DNA of 16,374 nucleotides, from positions 1 through 16,374 of the forward strand of contig JAKMFK010000201.1 of assembly GCA_022425465.1 (NCBI GenBank), given 5' to 3'. This document shows, piece by piece, positions 8,208-15,870 of this stretch. Position 1 is the first letter of the stretch; each line of letters starts with the position of its first letter. This stretch comes from Bacteroidia bacterium. Its GTDB lineage: Bacteria; Bacteroidota; Bacteroidia; NS11-12g; UBA9320. Position numbers and translations under genes: made by a program. The notes under the pieces were generated by a model. The model made no database searches and was not told the DNA's origin. It saw nothing but the letters and a program-made list of their open reading frames with translations.

Positions 8208-8999
8208 TTACTGCAGCTTAATTGCAAGTATTTTATTCTCAAAATAGGAATATACAGTATTGTCATGCATAGCCAATTTTGCTTTTTTAGGCATTTTAAT
8301 GTTTGTGTTTGTCGGAATTTTAAGAAGTTTATTGTAGCGAATCAGAGAACCATTTTGATTAACGTAAAATAGGTTGCTATTGCCAGAGACCGATGAAAAA
8401 TGGTCTAAAGGGTAAATTTTATCAATGGTTGCGTAAATGTCAAATGCAACTATTCCAATTGTGGAATCTGCAACATAAACTTGTCCGTTAAGCTCCCATA
8501 TTTTTGAAGGATTGGTTAGTTCTTGATAAATTGAATTTAGAAAGTTTGATTCCATCAGTTTTTTGCCTGACTTACTTATTTTGAGGACTTTGTTTTCGGA
8601 CATATCCACAAGCCAAATTTGATTGTCGTATGATCTTGATATACAGGCAGTATTATTCAATTGAAAATTATTTAGTCGAACTTCACCTCTTATGTTGAGC
8701 ATATTGTCAAAAAATACAATAATGTTTTGGTCTTTGTAATAGACATAAATCTCGAACGGGTTGGAACAATCAATACTGGTGATATTTCCGTACGATTTAT
8801 TGTTTACGTTAGTGATCAATTTATGATCAGAGCTGTATTTGTAAAGTGTGTGAGCATCATCAGATAAATACTTATTCCCTTTTGCATCTATGCTCATGCA
8901 GGTAATATTTTTTATATTCCTTAATACTAGGGTGTCTTGACTATTGGCAAGGAGTGCTCCAAATAGGTTAAGGGTTAAAAGTATGTAACTCAACTTCAT
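8208..8999 (-). CDS. Secreted beta-propeller protein of unknown function
   Basis: This is a 263-residue exported protein. The signal peptide is Met1 to about Ser20 (KLSYILLTLNLFGALLANS), with no lipobox. The mature part is built of about six repeats of 30-38 residues, each a run of beta strands with an Asp-Asn or Gly turn: near 31-62, 73-107, 117-147, 164-195, 203-231 and 238-262 (for example SYDNQIWLVDMSENKVLKIS and NGQVYVADSTIGIVAFDIY). This suggests a six-bladed propeller. The pattern reminds me of uncharacterised propeller proteins common in Bacteroidota, but I know no function and see no catalytic motif. I chose the ATG at 8997-8999 over an upstream start at 9017 because it begins the signal peptide directly. 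It overlaps the 3' end of lpxH by 32 bases, so the two are co-transcribed and probably translationally coupled. An envelope role is possible from location only. Confidence 0.8.
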   Translation of the reverse strand: MKLSYILLTLNLFGALLANSQDTLVLRNIKNITCMSIDAKGNKYLSDDAHTLYKYSSDHKLITNVNNKSYGNITSIDCSNPFEIYVYYKDQNIIVFFDNMLNIRGEVRLNNFQLNNTACISRSYDNQIWLVDMSENKVLKISKSGKKLMESNFLNSIYQELTNPSKIWELNGQVYVADSTIGIVAFDIYATIDKIYPLDHFSSVSGNSNLFYVNQNGSLIRYNKLLKIPTNTNIKMPKKAKLAMHDNTVYSYFENKILAIKLQ

Positions 9000-9711
9000 G
9001 ATTTTCAAATGTAGCATAAGTAAAATGTGTTACCCAGTCTCCTAGGTTAATCATTTTAGTAGAATCATTTATAGTATGATTTAAAGGCTTGTGTCTATGA
9101 CCAAAAATGAAGAAATCAATGGGATTTGATTTTGAGTATTCAGTAGCAAATTGAATTTGATATTCTTTCTCAAGAGGTATCTCGACCTGATCTAAATGGC
9201 TGTTCTTTTTTCTACTTTTACTACTGAAGTAATTTGCAAATCCAACACCAAAGTTTGGATGTAAGCGATGAAAAAGCCAAATAGCTATTTTGCTTCTAAA
9301 AATTTTACGAAGGAACTTATAACTTCTTTCACCTTTCCATAAAGCGTCTCCATGGTGTATATAGAAATTTTTGCCATGAATTTCACCTGTCCATTCTTCA
9401 TCAATTACATGTAAGCCTATCTCTTTTTCAAGGTAATCAAATGTCCACATATCGTGATTCCCTTTAAAAAAGTAAATAGGTATTCCAGAATCAGACATAG
9501 TGGCAAGTTTGCCTAATAATCGATTGAAGTACTTAGGGACTGTAGTTTTATATTCAAACCAAAAATCAAAGATGTCTCCTAACAAAAAAAGTGACTCACA
9601 ATCAGATTCAATAGATTCTAACCATTGAATAATTTTTTTTTCTCTGACTAAAGATGATGAATAATCTGGTGTACCCAGGTGAAAGTCAGAGGCGAAGTAT
9701 GTCTTTCCCAT
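8968..9711 (-). CDS. lpxH: UDP-2,3-diacylglucosamine diphosphatase LpxH
   Basis: LpxH cleaves UDP-2,3-diacylglucosamine to lipid X and UMP at the inner face of the cytoplasmic membrane, the fourth step of lipid A synthesis. This is a calcineurin-like metallophosphatase of 247 residues with the whole metal site: DFHLG (Asp9, His11), LLGDIFDFW (Asp46), KGNHD (Asn85, His86), HHGD (His119, His120) and GHRH (His205, His207). The DIFDFWFEY and GNHDMW segments and the basic amphipathic middle region (about 132-170) favour LpxH over general phosphoesterases. The start is the ATG at 9709-9711; a TTG two codons upstream is unlikely. It begins 20 bases after the polA stop codon, with a TATTTTTG box between, so it may have its own promoter as well as read-through. 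Its last codons overlap the start of the propeller gene. No other lpx gene is in the window. Confidence 0.92.
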   Translation of the reverse strand: MGKTYFASDFHLGTPDYSSSLVREKKIIQWLESIESDCESLFLLGDIFDFWFEYKTTVPKYFNRLLGKLATMSDSGIPIYFFKGNHDMWTFDYLEKEIGLHVIDEEWTGEIHGKNFYIHHGDALWKGERSYKFLRKIFRSKIAIWLFHRLHPNFGVGFANYFSSKSRKKNSHLDQVEIPLEKEYQIQFATEYSKSNPIDFFIFGHRHKPLNHTINDSTKMINLGDWVTHFTYATFENHEVELHTFNP

Positions 9712-9719
9712 TATCAATG

Positions 9720-9750
9720 CAAAAATAGCTATTAATGAGCTTCTAACCAG
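9720..9750 (-). promoter_or_regulatory. Possible lpxH promoter
   Basis: On the minus strand, TATTTTTG at 9720-9727 is a perfect TAnnTTTG match, ending eight bases before the lpxH ATG. A CTG at 9748-9750, one mismatch from TTG, lies exactly 20 bases upstream, inside the last codons of polA. The leader would be about five bases. lpxH is also reachable by read-through from polA, so this may be a secondary promoter. Confidence 0.45.
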
Positions 9751-12509
9751 TTGTTTCCATTTCCAGCCTCTGCAACAACAGGTACTTTAAGTGGCATGGC
9801 AATTTCCATCTCATGTTTAATGATTGTCTGAATATTATCAAGTTCCTTTTTTGGGACATCAAATAATAGTTCATCATGAACTTGTAGTATCATTTTAGCT
9901 CCAGTTTGCATAGTTGTTAATCGGCGATGTATATTTATCATAGCTAATTTTATCATATCTGCAGCACTTCCTTGAATTGGGGCATTAATTGCATTTCGTT
10001 CTGCAAATCCAACTACAGTCTTGTTATTTGAGTTAATGTCGGGGATAAACCGTTTTCTTCCCATAATGGTCTTTACATATCCGTTTTCTCTGCAGAAATT
10101 AATGGTGTCTTCCATGTACTTTTTCACTCCGCTAAATTGTTCAAAATAGGCATCTATCAACTCTCTTGATTCTGTTCGAGATATTTTTAAATTTTGAGCT
10201 AAACCAAAGGCACCTTGACCGTAGATAAGTCCAAAATTGACACTTTTGGCTTTATAACGTTGATCCTTAGTAACGTCCTCCAATGAAACACCAAAAACTT
10301 TCGAAGCTGTTGCTGTATGAATATCCATGTTATTGTTAAAGGCTTCAATCATTCCTTTATCTTCTGCAATGGAGGCAACAATTCTTAATTCAATTTGAGA
10401 ATAGTCAACTGCAAGTAATGTATGATTTTCATCACGAGGCACAAAAGCTTTTCGAATCTCTTTTCCTAAATCTGTTCGAATAGGAATGTTTTGTAGGTTG
10501 GGGTTAGTACTACTTAATCGACCGGTAGCTGCAACAGCTTGAGAAAAGTGGGTGTGAACTCTTCCAGTTTTTGGATGAATCAGTTTAGGCAATGCGTCTA
10601 CATATGTTGATCGTAACTTATTAATTTTTCGATAATTTAAAATATCACTTACGACTTGGTTCTCGGCTGAGAGTTTTTCTAAGGTAGCCTCATCTGTCTT
10701 ATATTGACCTGTCTTTGTTTTTTTAGCTTTGGCGTCAATCTTTAAATGGTCAAATAAGACCTCTCCTAGTTGCTTTGGACTAGCTATATTGAAAGTCATG
10801 CCAGACATTTCATAGATGGATTTTTCAATTTCATTTGACATACGTTCCAGTTCAATCGAATAGTCCTTTAAGAATTTGTCATCTACCCTTATTCCCTCTA
10901 TTTCAACATCAGAAAGTACTGGTACTAGTGGCATTTCTAAACGAATCATCAAATGTGCCAGTTGCTTATCCATCAGTTCTTTGTAAATTTTTTGTTTCAA
11001 CTGAAAAGTAATATCAGCATCTTCACATGCATATTCTTTTGCTTTTTCTATTGGGACATCTGAAAAAGACAACTGATTTTTACCTTTTTTCCCAATTAAA
11101 CTTGTAATAGAGATAGGCTTATAGTTGAGGTATTTTTCGGCTAAAATATCCATACTATGACGGCCATCTGGATTGACAAGATAGTGAGCAAGCATGGTGT
11201 CAAATTGTGGGCCAGCTATTTTAATTCCATATTTCAGCAATACTTTTAAGTCATATTTTAAGTTTTGTGCAACTTTCTCAATTTTATCACTACTGAAAAT
11301 AGGATTAAATTCGTTGAGTATTTTTTTTGTCTCCTCAAAATCGTCAGGCATATTTACATAGAAAGCTTTGCCTTTTTCGAACGAGAAAGAAACTCCCAGA
11401 ATTCTTGCATCCAATTCATTAAGGGAAGTTGTCTCTGTGTCAAAACAAAATGAGTTTATTTTTTCTAATTCAGAAATCAATATTTTTCTTTTTTCTTGAC
11501 TATCAAATAGTTGATAGTTGTGGTCAGTTGTTTCTAAAGTGTTAAATTCAGGGTTTTGAGTAGTACTTTTTGGTATACTTTGACTAGAACTAGAGAATAA
11601 ATCCCCTTGGACAGTTTTTATTTCACTCATCGTTTCACTAAAAACTCGTTTTGTCAATGTTCGGAACTCTAATTCTGTAAATAGCTTACTGATTTCTTCT
11701 TTATTGGGTTCAGTTCTTAATAGCTCTGGTTCGTCGAAATTTACAGGGACATCTGTGATAATTTTTGCTAGATGCTTAGAGAGAAATGCTTGATCTTTAT
11801 TGTTTTCTATCTTTTCTCTTAACTTCCCCTTAATCTTATCTGTATTGTTATAGAGATTTTCCATTGACCCATATTCAAGAAGTAATTTAGATGCTGTTTT
11901 TGCACCTACACCCGGAATACCCGGTATATTGTCGACTGCATCACCCATCATTCCAAGGTAGTCAATGATTTGTTTTGTGTCATTTAGTCCAAACTTCTTA
12001 CATACCTCCTCAGGTCCCATAATTTCAGGAGCATTCCCACCTCGAGCAGGTTTAAATATATGTATCTTGTCGGTGACTGCTTGTCCAAAATCTTTATCAG
12101 GTGTCATCATGTATGTGATAAATCCTTCTTTTTCTGCTTTTGTAGCTAGTGTCACGATGACATCATCAGCTTCATACCCTTCTTTTTCAATAATGGGAAT
12201 ATTAAAAGCTTCAATTATTTTACGGATAAATGGTTCAGATCTTTTGATGTCCTCTGGGGTTTCATCTCTATTTGCTTTGTAAAGTGGGTATTCTTTTTTT
12301 CTTATATTTTCAGATTTATGATCAAAACATACTGCAATATGAGAGGGTTCGTGTTTTTCTAGTACTTCCAAGAGTGTGGTAGTAAAGCCAAATATTGCAT
12401 TCGTGTTAAGTCCATACGATGTTATTCGTGGATTTTTAATAAAGGCGTAGTATGCTCTAAATATTAACGCATAGGCATCTAAGAGAAATAATTTTTTATT
12501 AGCTGACAT
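9732..12509 (-). CDS. polA: DNA polymerase I
   Basis: Pol I removes RNA primers, fills gaps and acts in repair. The 925-residue protein has all three parts. The 5' nuclease (about 1-290) shows Asp11, GYEADDV (111-117), TPDKDF (136-141) and GDAVDNIPGIPGVGAKTA (189-206). The 3'-5' proofreading domain (about 340-510) keeps the full set: DTE (Asp357, Glu359), NLKYD (Asp420) and YACED (Tyr493, Asp497), so proofreading should be active, unlike in some Pol I enzymes. The polymerase has motif A DYSQIELR (702-709), motif B KSVNFGLIYG (755-764, Phe759) and motif C VHDE (877-880), and ends in GNNWLEAH. A Ser/Thr-rich linker joins the first two domains (about 300-335). It heads the minus-strand group and diverges from tyrS. 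ATG at 12507-12509 gives the expected N-terminus. Confidence 0.98.
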   Translation of the reverse strand: MSANKKLFLLDAYALIFRAYYAFIKNPRITSYGLNTNAIFGFTTTLLEVLEKHEPSHIAVCFDHKSENIRKKEYPLYKANRDETPEDIKRSEPFIRKIIEAFNIPIIEKEGYEADDVIVTLATKAEKEGFITYMMTPDKDFGQAVTDKIHIFKPARGGNAPEIMGPEEVCKKFGLNDTKQIIDYLGMMGDAVDNIPGIPGVGAKTASKLLLEYGSMENLYNNTDKIKGKLREKIENNKDQAFLSKHLAKIITDVPVNFDEPELLRTEPNKEEISKLFTELEFRTLTKRVFSETMSEIKTVQGDLFSSSSQSIPKSTTQNPEFNTLETTDHNYQLFDSQEKRKILISELEKINSFCFDTETTSLNELDARILGVSFSFEKGKAFYVNMPDDFEETKKILNEFNPIFSSDKIEKVAQNLKYDLKVLLKYGIKIAGPQFDTMLAHYLVNPDGRHSMDILAEKYLNYKPISITSLIGKKGKNQLSFSDVPIEKAKEYACEDADITFQLKQKIYKELMDKQLAHLMIRLEMPLVPVLSDVEIEGIRVDDKFLKDYSIELERMSNEIEKSIYEMSGMTFNIASPKQLGEVLFDHLKIDAKAKKTKTGQYKTDEATLEKLSAENQVVSDILNYRKINKLRSTYVDALPKLIHPKTGRVHTHFSQAVAATGRLSSTNPNLQNIPIRTDLGKEIRKAFVPRDENHTLLAVDYSQIELRIVASIAEDKGMIEAFNNNMDIHTATASKVFGVSLEDVTKDQRYKAKSVNFGLIYGQGAFGLAQNLKISRTESRELIDAYFEQFSGVKKYMEDTINFCRENGYVKTIMGRKRFIPDINSNNKTVVGFAERNAINAPIQGSAADMIKLAMINIHRRLTTMQTGAKMILQVHDELLFDVPKKELDNIQTIIKHEMEIAMPLKVPVVAEAGNGNNWLEAH

Positions 12510-12520
12510 ATAAAGTTGCT

Positions 12521-12528
12521 CAAAAGTA
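12521..12528 (-). promoter_or_regulatory. -7 box of the polA promoter
   Basis: The minus strand reads TACTTTTG, a perfect TAnnTTTG match, ending 11 bases before the polA ATG at 12509. I find no TTG at the expected -33 distance, so recognition may rest on the -7 box. The predicted leader is about eight bases without a Shine-Dalgarno sequence. Confidence 0.5.
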
Positions 12529-12575
12529 AATCAATTTTGAATTATACATTGTGCTTTAACACTCAATCAAATTTT

Positions 12576-12583
12576 TACCTTTG
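12576..12583 (+). promoter_or_regulatory. -7 box of the tyrS promoter
   Basis: TACCTTTG is a perfect match to TAnnTTTG and ends 17 bases before the tyrS ATG at 12601. The nearest upstream TTG, at 12549-12551, is 24 bases away, somewhat longer than the usual 19-21. It faces away from the polA box, with 47 bases between the two. There is no long leader, so no room for a T-box or other tRNA-sensing riboswitch. Confidence 0.5.
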
Positions 12584-12600
12584 TTGTTTTAAAATCGTAA

Positions 12601-13881
12601 ATGGACTTTTCACCAAATTACAACTTAGTTGAGGAATTAAAATGGCGTGGGTTATTTCACCAGGCAGTTCCGGGCACTGAAAATCTTTTATTAGAAGAGA
12701 TGACAACTGGATATATAGGTTTCGATCCAACAGCAGATTCTCTGCATATTGGTAATCTGGTGCCAATAATTTTATTGGTTCACCTTCAAAGAGCTGGGCA
12801 CAAACCAATTGCATTGGTTGGAGGTGCAACAGGAATGGTAGGTGACCCATCAGGCAAAAAGTCCGAGCGTCAACTATTAGATTTAAGAATAATCAGCCAT
12901 AATCTAGAGAGTCAAAAAAAGCAATTAGAACAATTTTTAGATTTTGATTGTGGCATAAATAGTGCCGAGGTGGTTAATAATTATGATTGGTTTAAAGATG
13001 TTTCATTTTTAGATTTCATTAGAGATGTGGGTAAGCATATCTCGATTAATTATATGATGGCTAAAGATTCAGTTAAGAATCGTTTGGAAGAGGGTATGAG
13101 TTTTACAGAGTTTAGTTATCAACTGGTTCAGGGGTACGATTTCTATCATCTCTGGAAAGAAAAAAATGTAAAGCTTCAGATGGGGGGTAGCGATCAGTGG
13201 GGAAACATTGTGACTGGTACGGAGCTTATACGAAGGAAAGGAAATGGTAAAGGGTTTTCGCTTACTGCACCACTAATAACCAAATCAGATGGTAGCAAAT
13301 TTGGAAAAAGTGAAGGCGGAAACGTTTGGCTAGATGCACAAAAAACAAGTCCTTATCAATTTTACCAATTTTGGATGAATACCTCAGATGAAGATGCTGA
13401 GCGATATATCAAGATTTTTACCCTTCATACAAAAGAGCATATTGATAATCTAATTCAAGAGCACAGAAATGCTCCACACATGCGACTACTTCAAAAAGAT
13501 CTATCAGCATATATTACGAAATGGGTGCACGGAGAATCTGGATATAAAACAGCTCTCACAGCTACTGATATTCTATTTGGTAAGGCTACATCTGAAAGTT
13601 TGCGTAATTTAAGTGAGGATGACTTTTTTTCTATATTTGATGGTGTAAAAAAACATAAAGTGTCTGACATACAGGGAGTTAATATTGTAGAAATTTGTGC
13701 TGATTCAGGATTTTTATCAAGTAAAAGTGAAGCAAAACGTGCTTTAAAAGAGAATTCAGTTTCTGTTAATAGTGAGAAAGTAACAGAAGATTTTAATTTT
13801 TCTGATTCGGATCTGATAAACGATAAGTACATACTTCTACAACGTGGTAAAAAGAACAAGTTTATTCTAATCAAGAAGTAA
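12601..13881 (+). CDS. tyrS: Tyrosine--tRNA ligase
   Basis: This class I aminoacyl-tRNA synthetase charges tRNA-Tyr. The 426-residue length is normal for the bacterial TyrS of the E. coli/Bacillus type. The catalytic signatures are HIGN (residues 49-52; HIGH-like) and KFGKS (233-237; KMSKS-like). The tyrosine pocket segments are YIGFDPTADSLH (38-49), FSYQLVQGYDF (171-181) and GGSDQWGNI (195-203). The C-terminal part (about 362-426) is an S4-type RNA-binding domain (SEAKRALKENSVSVNSEKV) that contacts the tRNA. The start is the ATG at 12601, just after a promoter box. It is the first gene of the plus-strand group: the next gene starts two bases after its TAA. Confidence 0.98.
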   Translation: MDFSPNYNLVEELKWRGLFHQAVPGTENLLLEEMTTGYIGFDPTADSLHIGNLVPIILLVHLQRAGHKPIALVGGATGMVGDPSGKKSERQLLDLRIISHNLESQKKQLEQFLDFDCGINSAEVVNNYDWFKDVSFLDFIRDVGKHISINYMMAKDSVKNRLEEGMSFTEFSYQLVQGYDFYHLWKEKNVKLQMGGSDQWGNIVTGTELIRRKGNGKGFSLTAPLITKSDGSKFGKSEGGNVWLDAQKTSPYQFYQFWMNTSDEDAERYIKIFTLHTKEHIDNLIQEHRNAPHMRLLQKDLSAYITKWVHGESGYKTALTATDILFGKATSESLRNLSEDDFFSIFDGVKKHKVSDIQGVNIVEICADSGFLSSKSEAKRALKENSVSVNSEKVTEDFNFSDSDLINDKYILLQRGKKNKFILIKK

Positions 13882-13883
13882 TT

Positions 13884-14735
13884 ATGATATCGATTGATCC
13901 AAAGGAAATACCCGTACCTAAACTTCATCGTTATCTTTTGGAAAGTATTGGGCCCCGTCCAATAGCTTTTGCCAGTACAATAGATAGAAAGGGCAATAAG
14001 AACTTAGCCCCATTTAGTTTTTTTAATGTGTTCAGTGCTAATCCGCCAGTATTGATTTTCTCACCTGCTAGAAGTGGAAGGACAAATGAAAATAAAGACA
14101 CTTATCTAAACATCAAAGAAGTACCAGAAGTTGTAATTAACGTAGTTACTCATGCTATGGTGAATCAAATGAGTTTGGCAAGTTCACCATACGACAAACA
14201 CGTTGACGAGTTTGTCAAAGCAGGTTTTACTCCAGTAGAATCTGAAACTGTTCAACCTTTCAGAGTTTCAGAATCGCCAGTCCAATTTGAATGTAAGGTG
14301 ACAGAAGTCAAAGAGTTGGGGTCAGAAGGCGGAGCTGGAAATTTAATTTTTTGTGAAGTTACTCGGTTTCATATTAACAAATCAGTTGTAGACGAGGAGG
14401 GATTAATCGATCAATTAAAAATAGACTTGGTAAGTAGAATGGGAGGAAACTGGTATGTAAGATCAGATAAGAACTCCATGTTTGAACTTGATAAACCAAT
14501 TTCTACAATTGGAATTGGTGTTGATGCTTTACCCGATTATATTCGATTAAGTAGTGATTTAACAGGAAATGATTTAGGCAAACTTGGGGGTATGAAAAAC
14601 ATACCAAGTTCTAAAGAAATAGTGGATATGTTATCTAGTTATTCTGGAGATTTTACGATTGATAATGTTAGGAATCTATTAGACTCGAATAATCTAACTT
14701 TAGCTTATGCCATACTCTATCAATTAAATCAATGA
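13884..14735 (+). CDS. Flavin reductase-like protein (FMN-binding split barrel)
   Basis: This 283-residue cytosolic protein of the flavin reductase-like family probably binds FMN in a split beta-barrel. The N-terminal two thirds show the family pattern: RPIAFASTIDRKGNKNLAP (residues 25-43), FSFFNVFSANPPVLIFSP (44-61), a central region beginning VVINVV, and SRMGGNWYVR (184-193). It is longer than simple flavin reductases (about 160-200 residues). The extra tail (about 205-283) contains GIGVDALPDYIR and LTGNDLGKLGGM and ends in a helical segment; I believe it belongs to a longer Bacteroidota subfamily, but its role is unknown. The substrate cannot be read from the sequence: it could reduce free flavin, serve an oxygenase, or only bind FMN. 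It starts two bases after tyrS and overlaps the next gene by four bases (ATGA), so it is in the same operon. Confidence 0.85.
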   Translation: MISIDPKEIPVPKLHRYLLESIGPRPIAFASTIDRKGNKNLAPFSFFNVFSANPPVLIFSPARSGRTNENKDTYLNIKEVPEVVINVVTHAMVNQMSLASSPYDKHVDEFVKAGFTPVESETVQPFRVSESPVQFECKVTEVKELGSEGGAGNLIFCEVTRFHINKSVVDEEGLIDQLKIDLVSRMGGNWYVRSDKNSMFELDKPISTIGIGVDALPDYIRLSSDLTGNDLGKLGGMKNIPSSKEIVDMLSSYSGDFTIDNVRNLLDSNNLTLAYAILYQLNQ

Positions 14736-15265
14736 ATATTCAAAAATTATTTTTTAAGATACTTGTTTCTCTGACATATTTGGTTAGAGTTTGGGGGTTA
14801 TTTCTACCAATTTCAATTGCTATTATATTTATGAAGGAAGAGGGGTGGAGATATGGATTTACATTTATTCAGAGCAATTTTAATGTAGCACTATTCATTT
14901 CTTTTGCTTTTGGATTTTTGATATCGCTTTACCACACCTTAAGTTTCGAAGAAGCAGAAGGTGCTCCTGATCAAAATTACCTAAAATCTCATCAAGAAGT
15001 ACATGTAAAGAGTGATTATACTATAGATGAATTGGAAAATTGGTTGGATAATCATAAAAAGTTTAAAAATATTGAATCAAATGAGACTCAAATTTTGGCC
15101 TTAAAAAAAGTTCATTTTTTGAAAGCGGATAAGGTCGAAATTTCTATGAAAAGTGGAATTTTTACCATTAAAAGTTCACCTCATTTTAGATGGTGGTTTA
15201 TTGATTTTGCTAGAAATTATAAGACTGTAAAAAGCATTGCAACTGAAATAAAGAAAAAGGTATGA
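14732..15265 (+). CDS. Small membrane protein of unknown function, two transmembrane helices
   Basis: I do not recognise this 177-residue protein. Two hydrophobic segments are clear: about 9-34 (around LTYLVRVWGLFLPISIAIIF) and about 51-69 (VALFISFAFGFLISLYHTL). They are joined by a short loop of about 16 residues. After them comes a soluble part of about 105 residues (73-177), acidic at first (SFEEAEGAPD) and basic at the end (TEIKKKV), with a mixed helix/strand pattern and an aromatic patch HFRWWFIDFARNY (151-163). There is no signal peptide or lipobox. Its ATG overlaps the stop codon of the flavin reductase gene, and its stop codon overlaps the ATG of the FMN reductase gene, both as ATGA. 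It is therefore very likely translated in step with two flavoproteins, and a redox-linked membrane role is possible but unproven. Confidence 0.8.
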   Translation: MNIQKLFFKILVSLTYLVRVWGLFLPISIAIIFMKEEGWRYGFTFIQSNFNVALFISFAFGFLISLYHTLSFEEAEGAPDQNYLKSHQEVHVKSDYTIDELENWLDNHKKFKNIESNETQILALKKVHFLKADKVEISMKSGIFTIKSSPHFRWWFIDFARNYKTVKSIATEIKKKV

Positions 15266-15831
15266 GGGTTTGCATTTTGTCAGGTTCCGCTAGAAAAAAC
15301 AACAATACACTTCGTGTATCTAAAGCACTTTCAAATCAGTTTAGTGATTCTGTAATTGTTGATTTTCAAGAATATGATCTACCCAATTTTAATCAAAGAG
15401 GTATATCTAAGAATAATCAATCAGTATTTCAAGCCAAGTTGATTGATTCGATTGAAAAATCAGATTTGTTGTTTGTAGTTACACCTGAATACAACTGGTT
15501 TCCAACAGCCGAGATTATAAATACAATCCATCAATTAGCTCAAGAGGATTACATCCATATTTTTAATCATAAAGTAATTGCGACAGTTGGGGTTAGTGCA
15601 GGGAAAGGTGGACGAATGCCAGCAGTTCAATTAGTCACAGTACTCAATAAAATTATTGGATTTTTTAAACTGGATAGTATGACTTCATCAAGCTCTTTTG
15701 AAGTTCAAGAAGTCACAAAATGCATAGATAGTGACGGAGTTTTGTTGGGCAATGAGCCCTTCAATAAAGGTTTTTTATCATTTGTGAGTTATTCACTAAA
15801 AGTTGCTAAAAGATGGCACTTTAATAAATGA
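15262..15831 (+). CDS. NADPH-dependent FMN reductase-family protein
   Basis: This 189-residue flavodoxin-fold protein belongs to the NADPH-dependent FMN reductase (chromate reductase/YieF-like) family. It probably reduces FMN, quinones or other acceptors in the cytosol. The phosphate-binding loop is SGSARKNNNTLR (residues 7-18). The second flavin contact, usually TPEYNGSxP, appears as TPEYNWFPTAE (74-84), with Trp replacing the usual Gly after Asn. A Gly-rich loop GVSAGKGGRMPAVQL (110-124) follows at the expected place. Length is typical. The start ATG overlaps the stop of the membrane protein gene by four bases, so the two are coupled. It is the second likely flavoprotein in this operon. After its TGA there is a 39-base gap before the next gene. 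The physiological substrate is not evident. Confidence 0.87.
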   Translation: MRVCILSGSARKNNNTLRVSKALSNQFSDSVIVDFQEYDLPNFNQRGISKNNQSVFQAKLIDSIEKSDLLFVVTPEYNWFPTAEIINTIHQLAQEDYIHIFNHKVIATVGVSAGKGGRMPAVQLVTVLNKIIGFFKLDSMTSSSSFEVQEVTKCIDSDGVLLGNEPFNKGFLSFVSYSLKVAKRWHFNK

Positions 15832-15870
15832 AAATTTCTACATTGCGGTAGCTTAATAACTATAATTCAT

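Noticed and set aside
9000..9017. A longer start for the propeller protein at 9017
   Set aside because: The added residues (MLHLKI) precede a complete signal peptide and increase the overlap with lpxH; the ATG at 8999 begins directly with Met-Lys and a hydrophobic core.
9712..9717. A TTG start for lpxH at 9717
   Set aside because: The ATG two codons later gives MGKTYFASDFHLG, a normal LpxH N-terminus, so a rare start is not needed.
12575..12850. A 91-codon minus-strand open frame covering the tyrS start
   Set aside because: It runs antisense to the conserved TyrS N-terminus and HIGN motif and across the intergenic promoter region; its protein is not family-like.
15837..15853. CTAC/GTAG hairpin between the FMN reductase and the secreted protein, as a terminator
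   Set aside because: The stem is only four pairs and no T-run follows.
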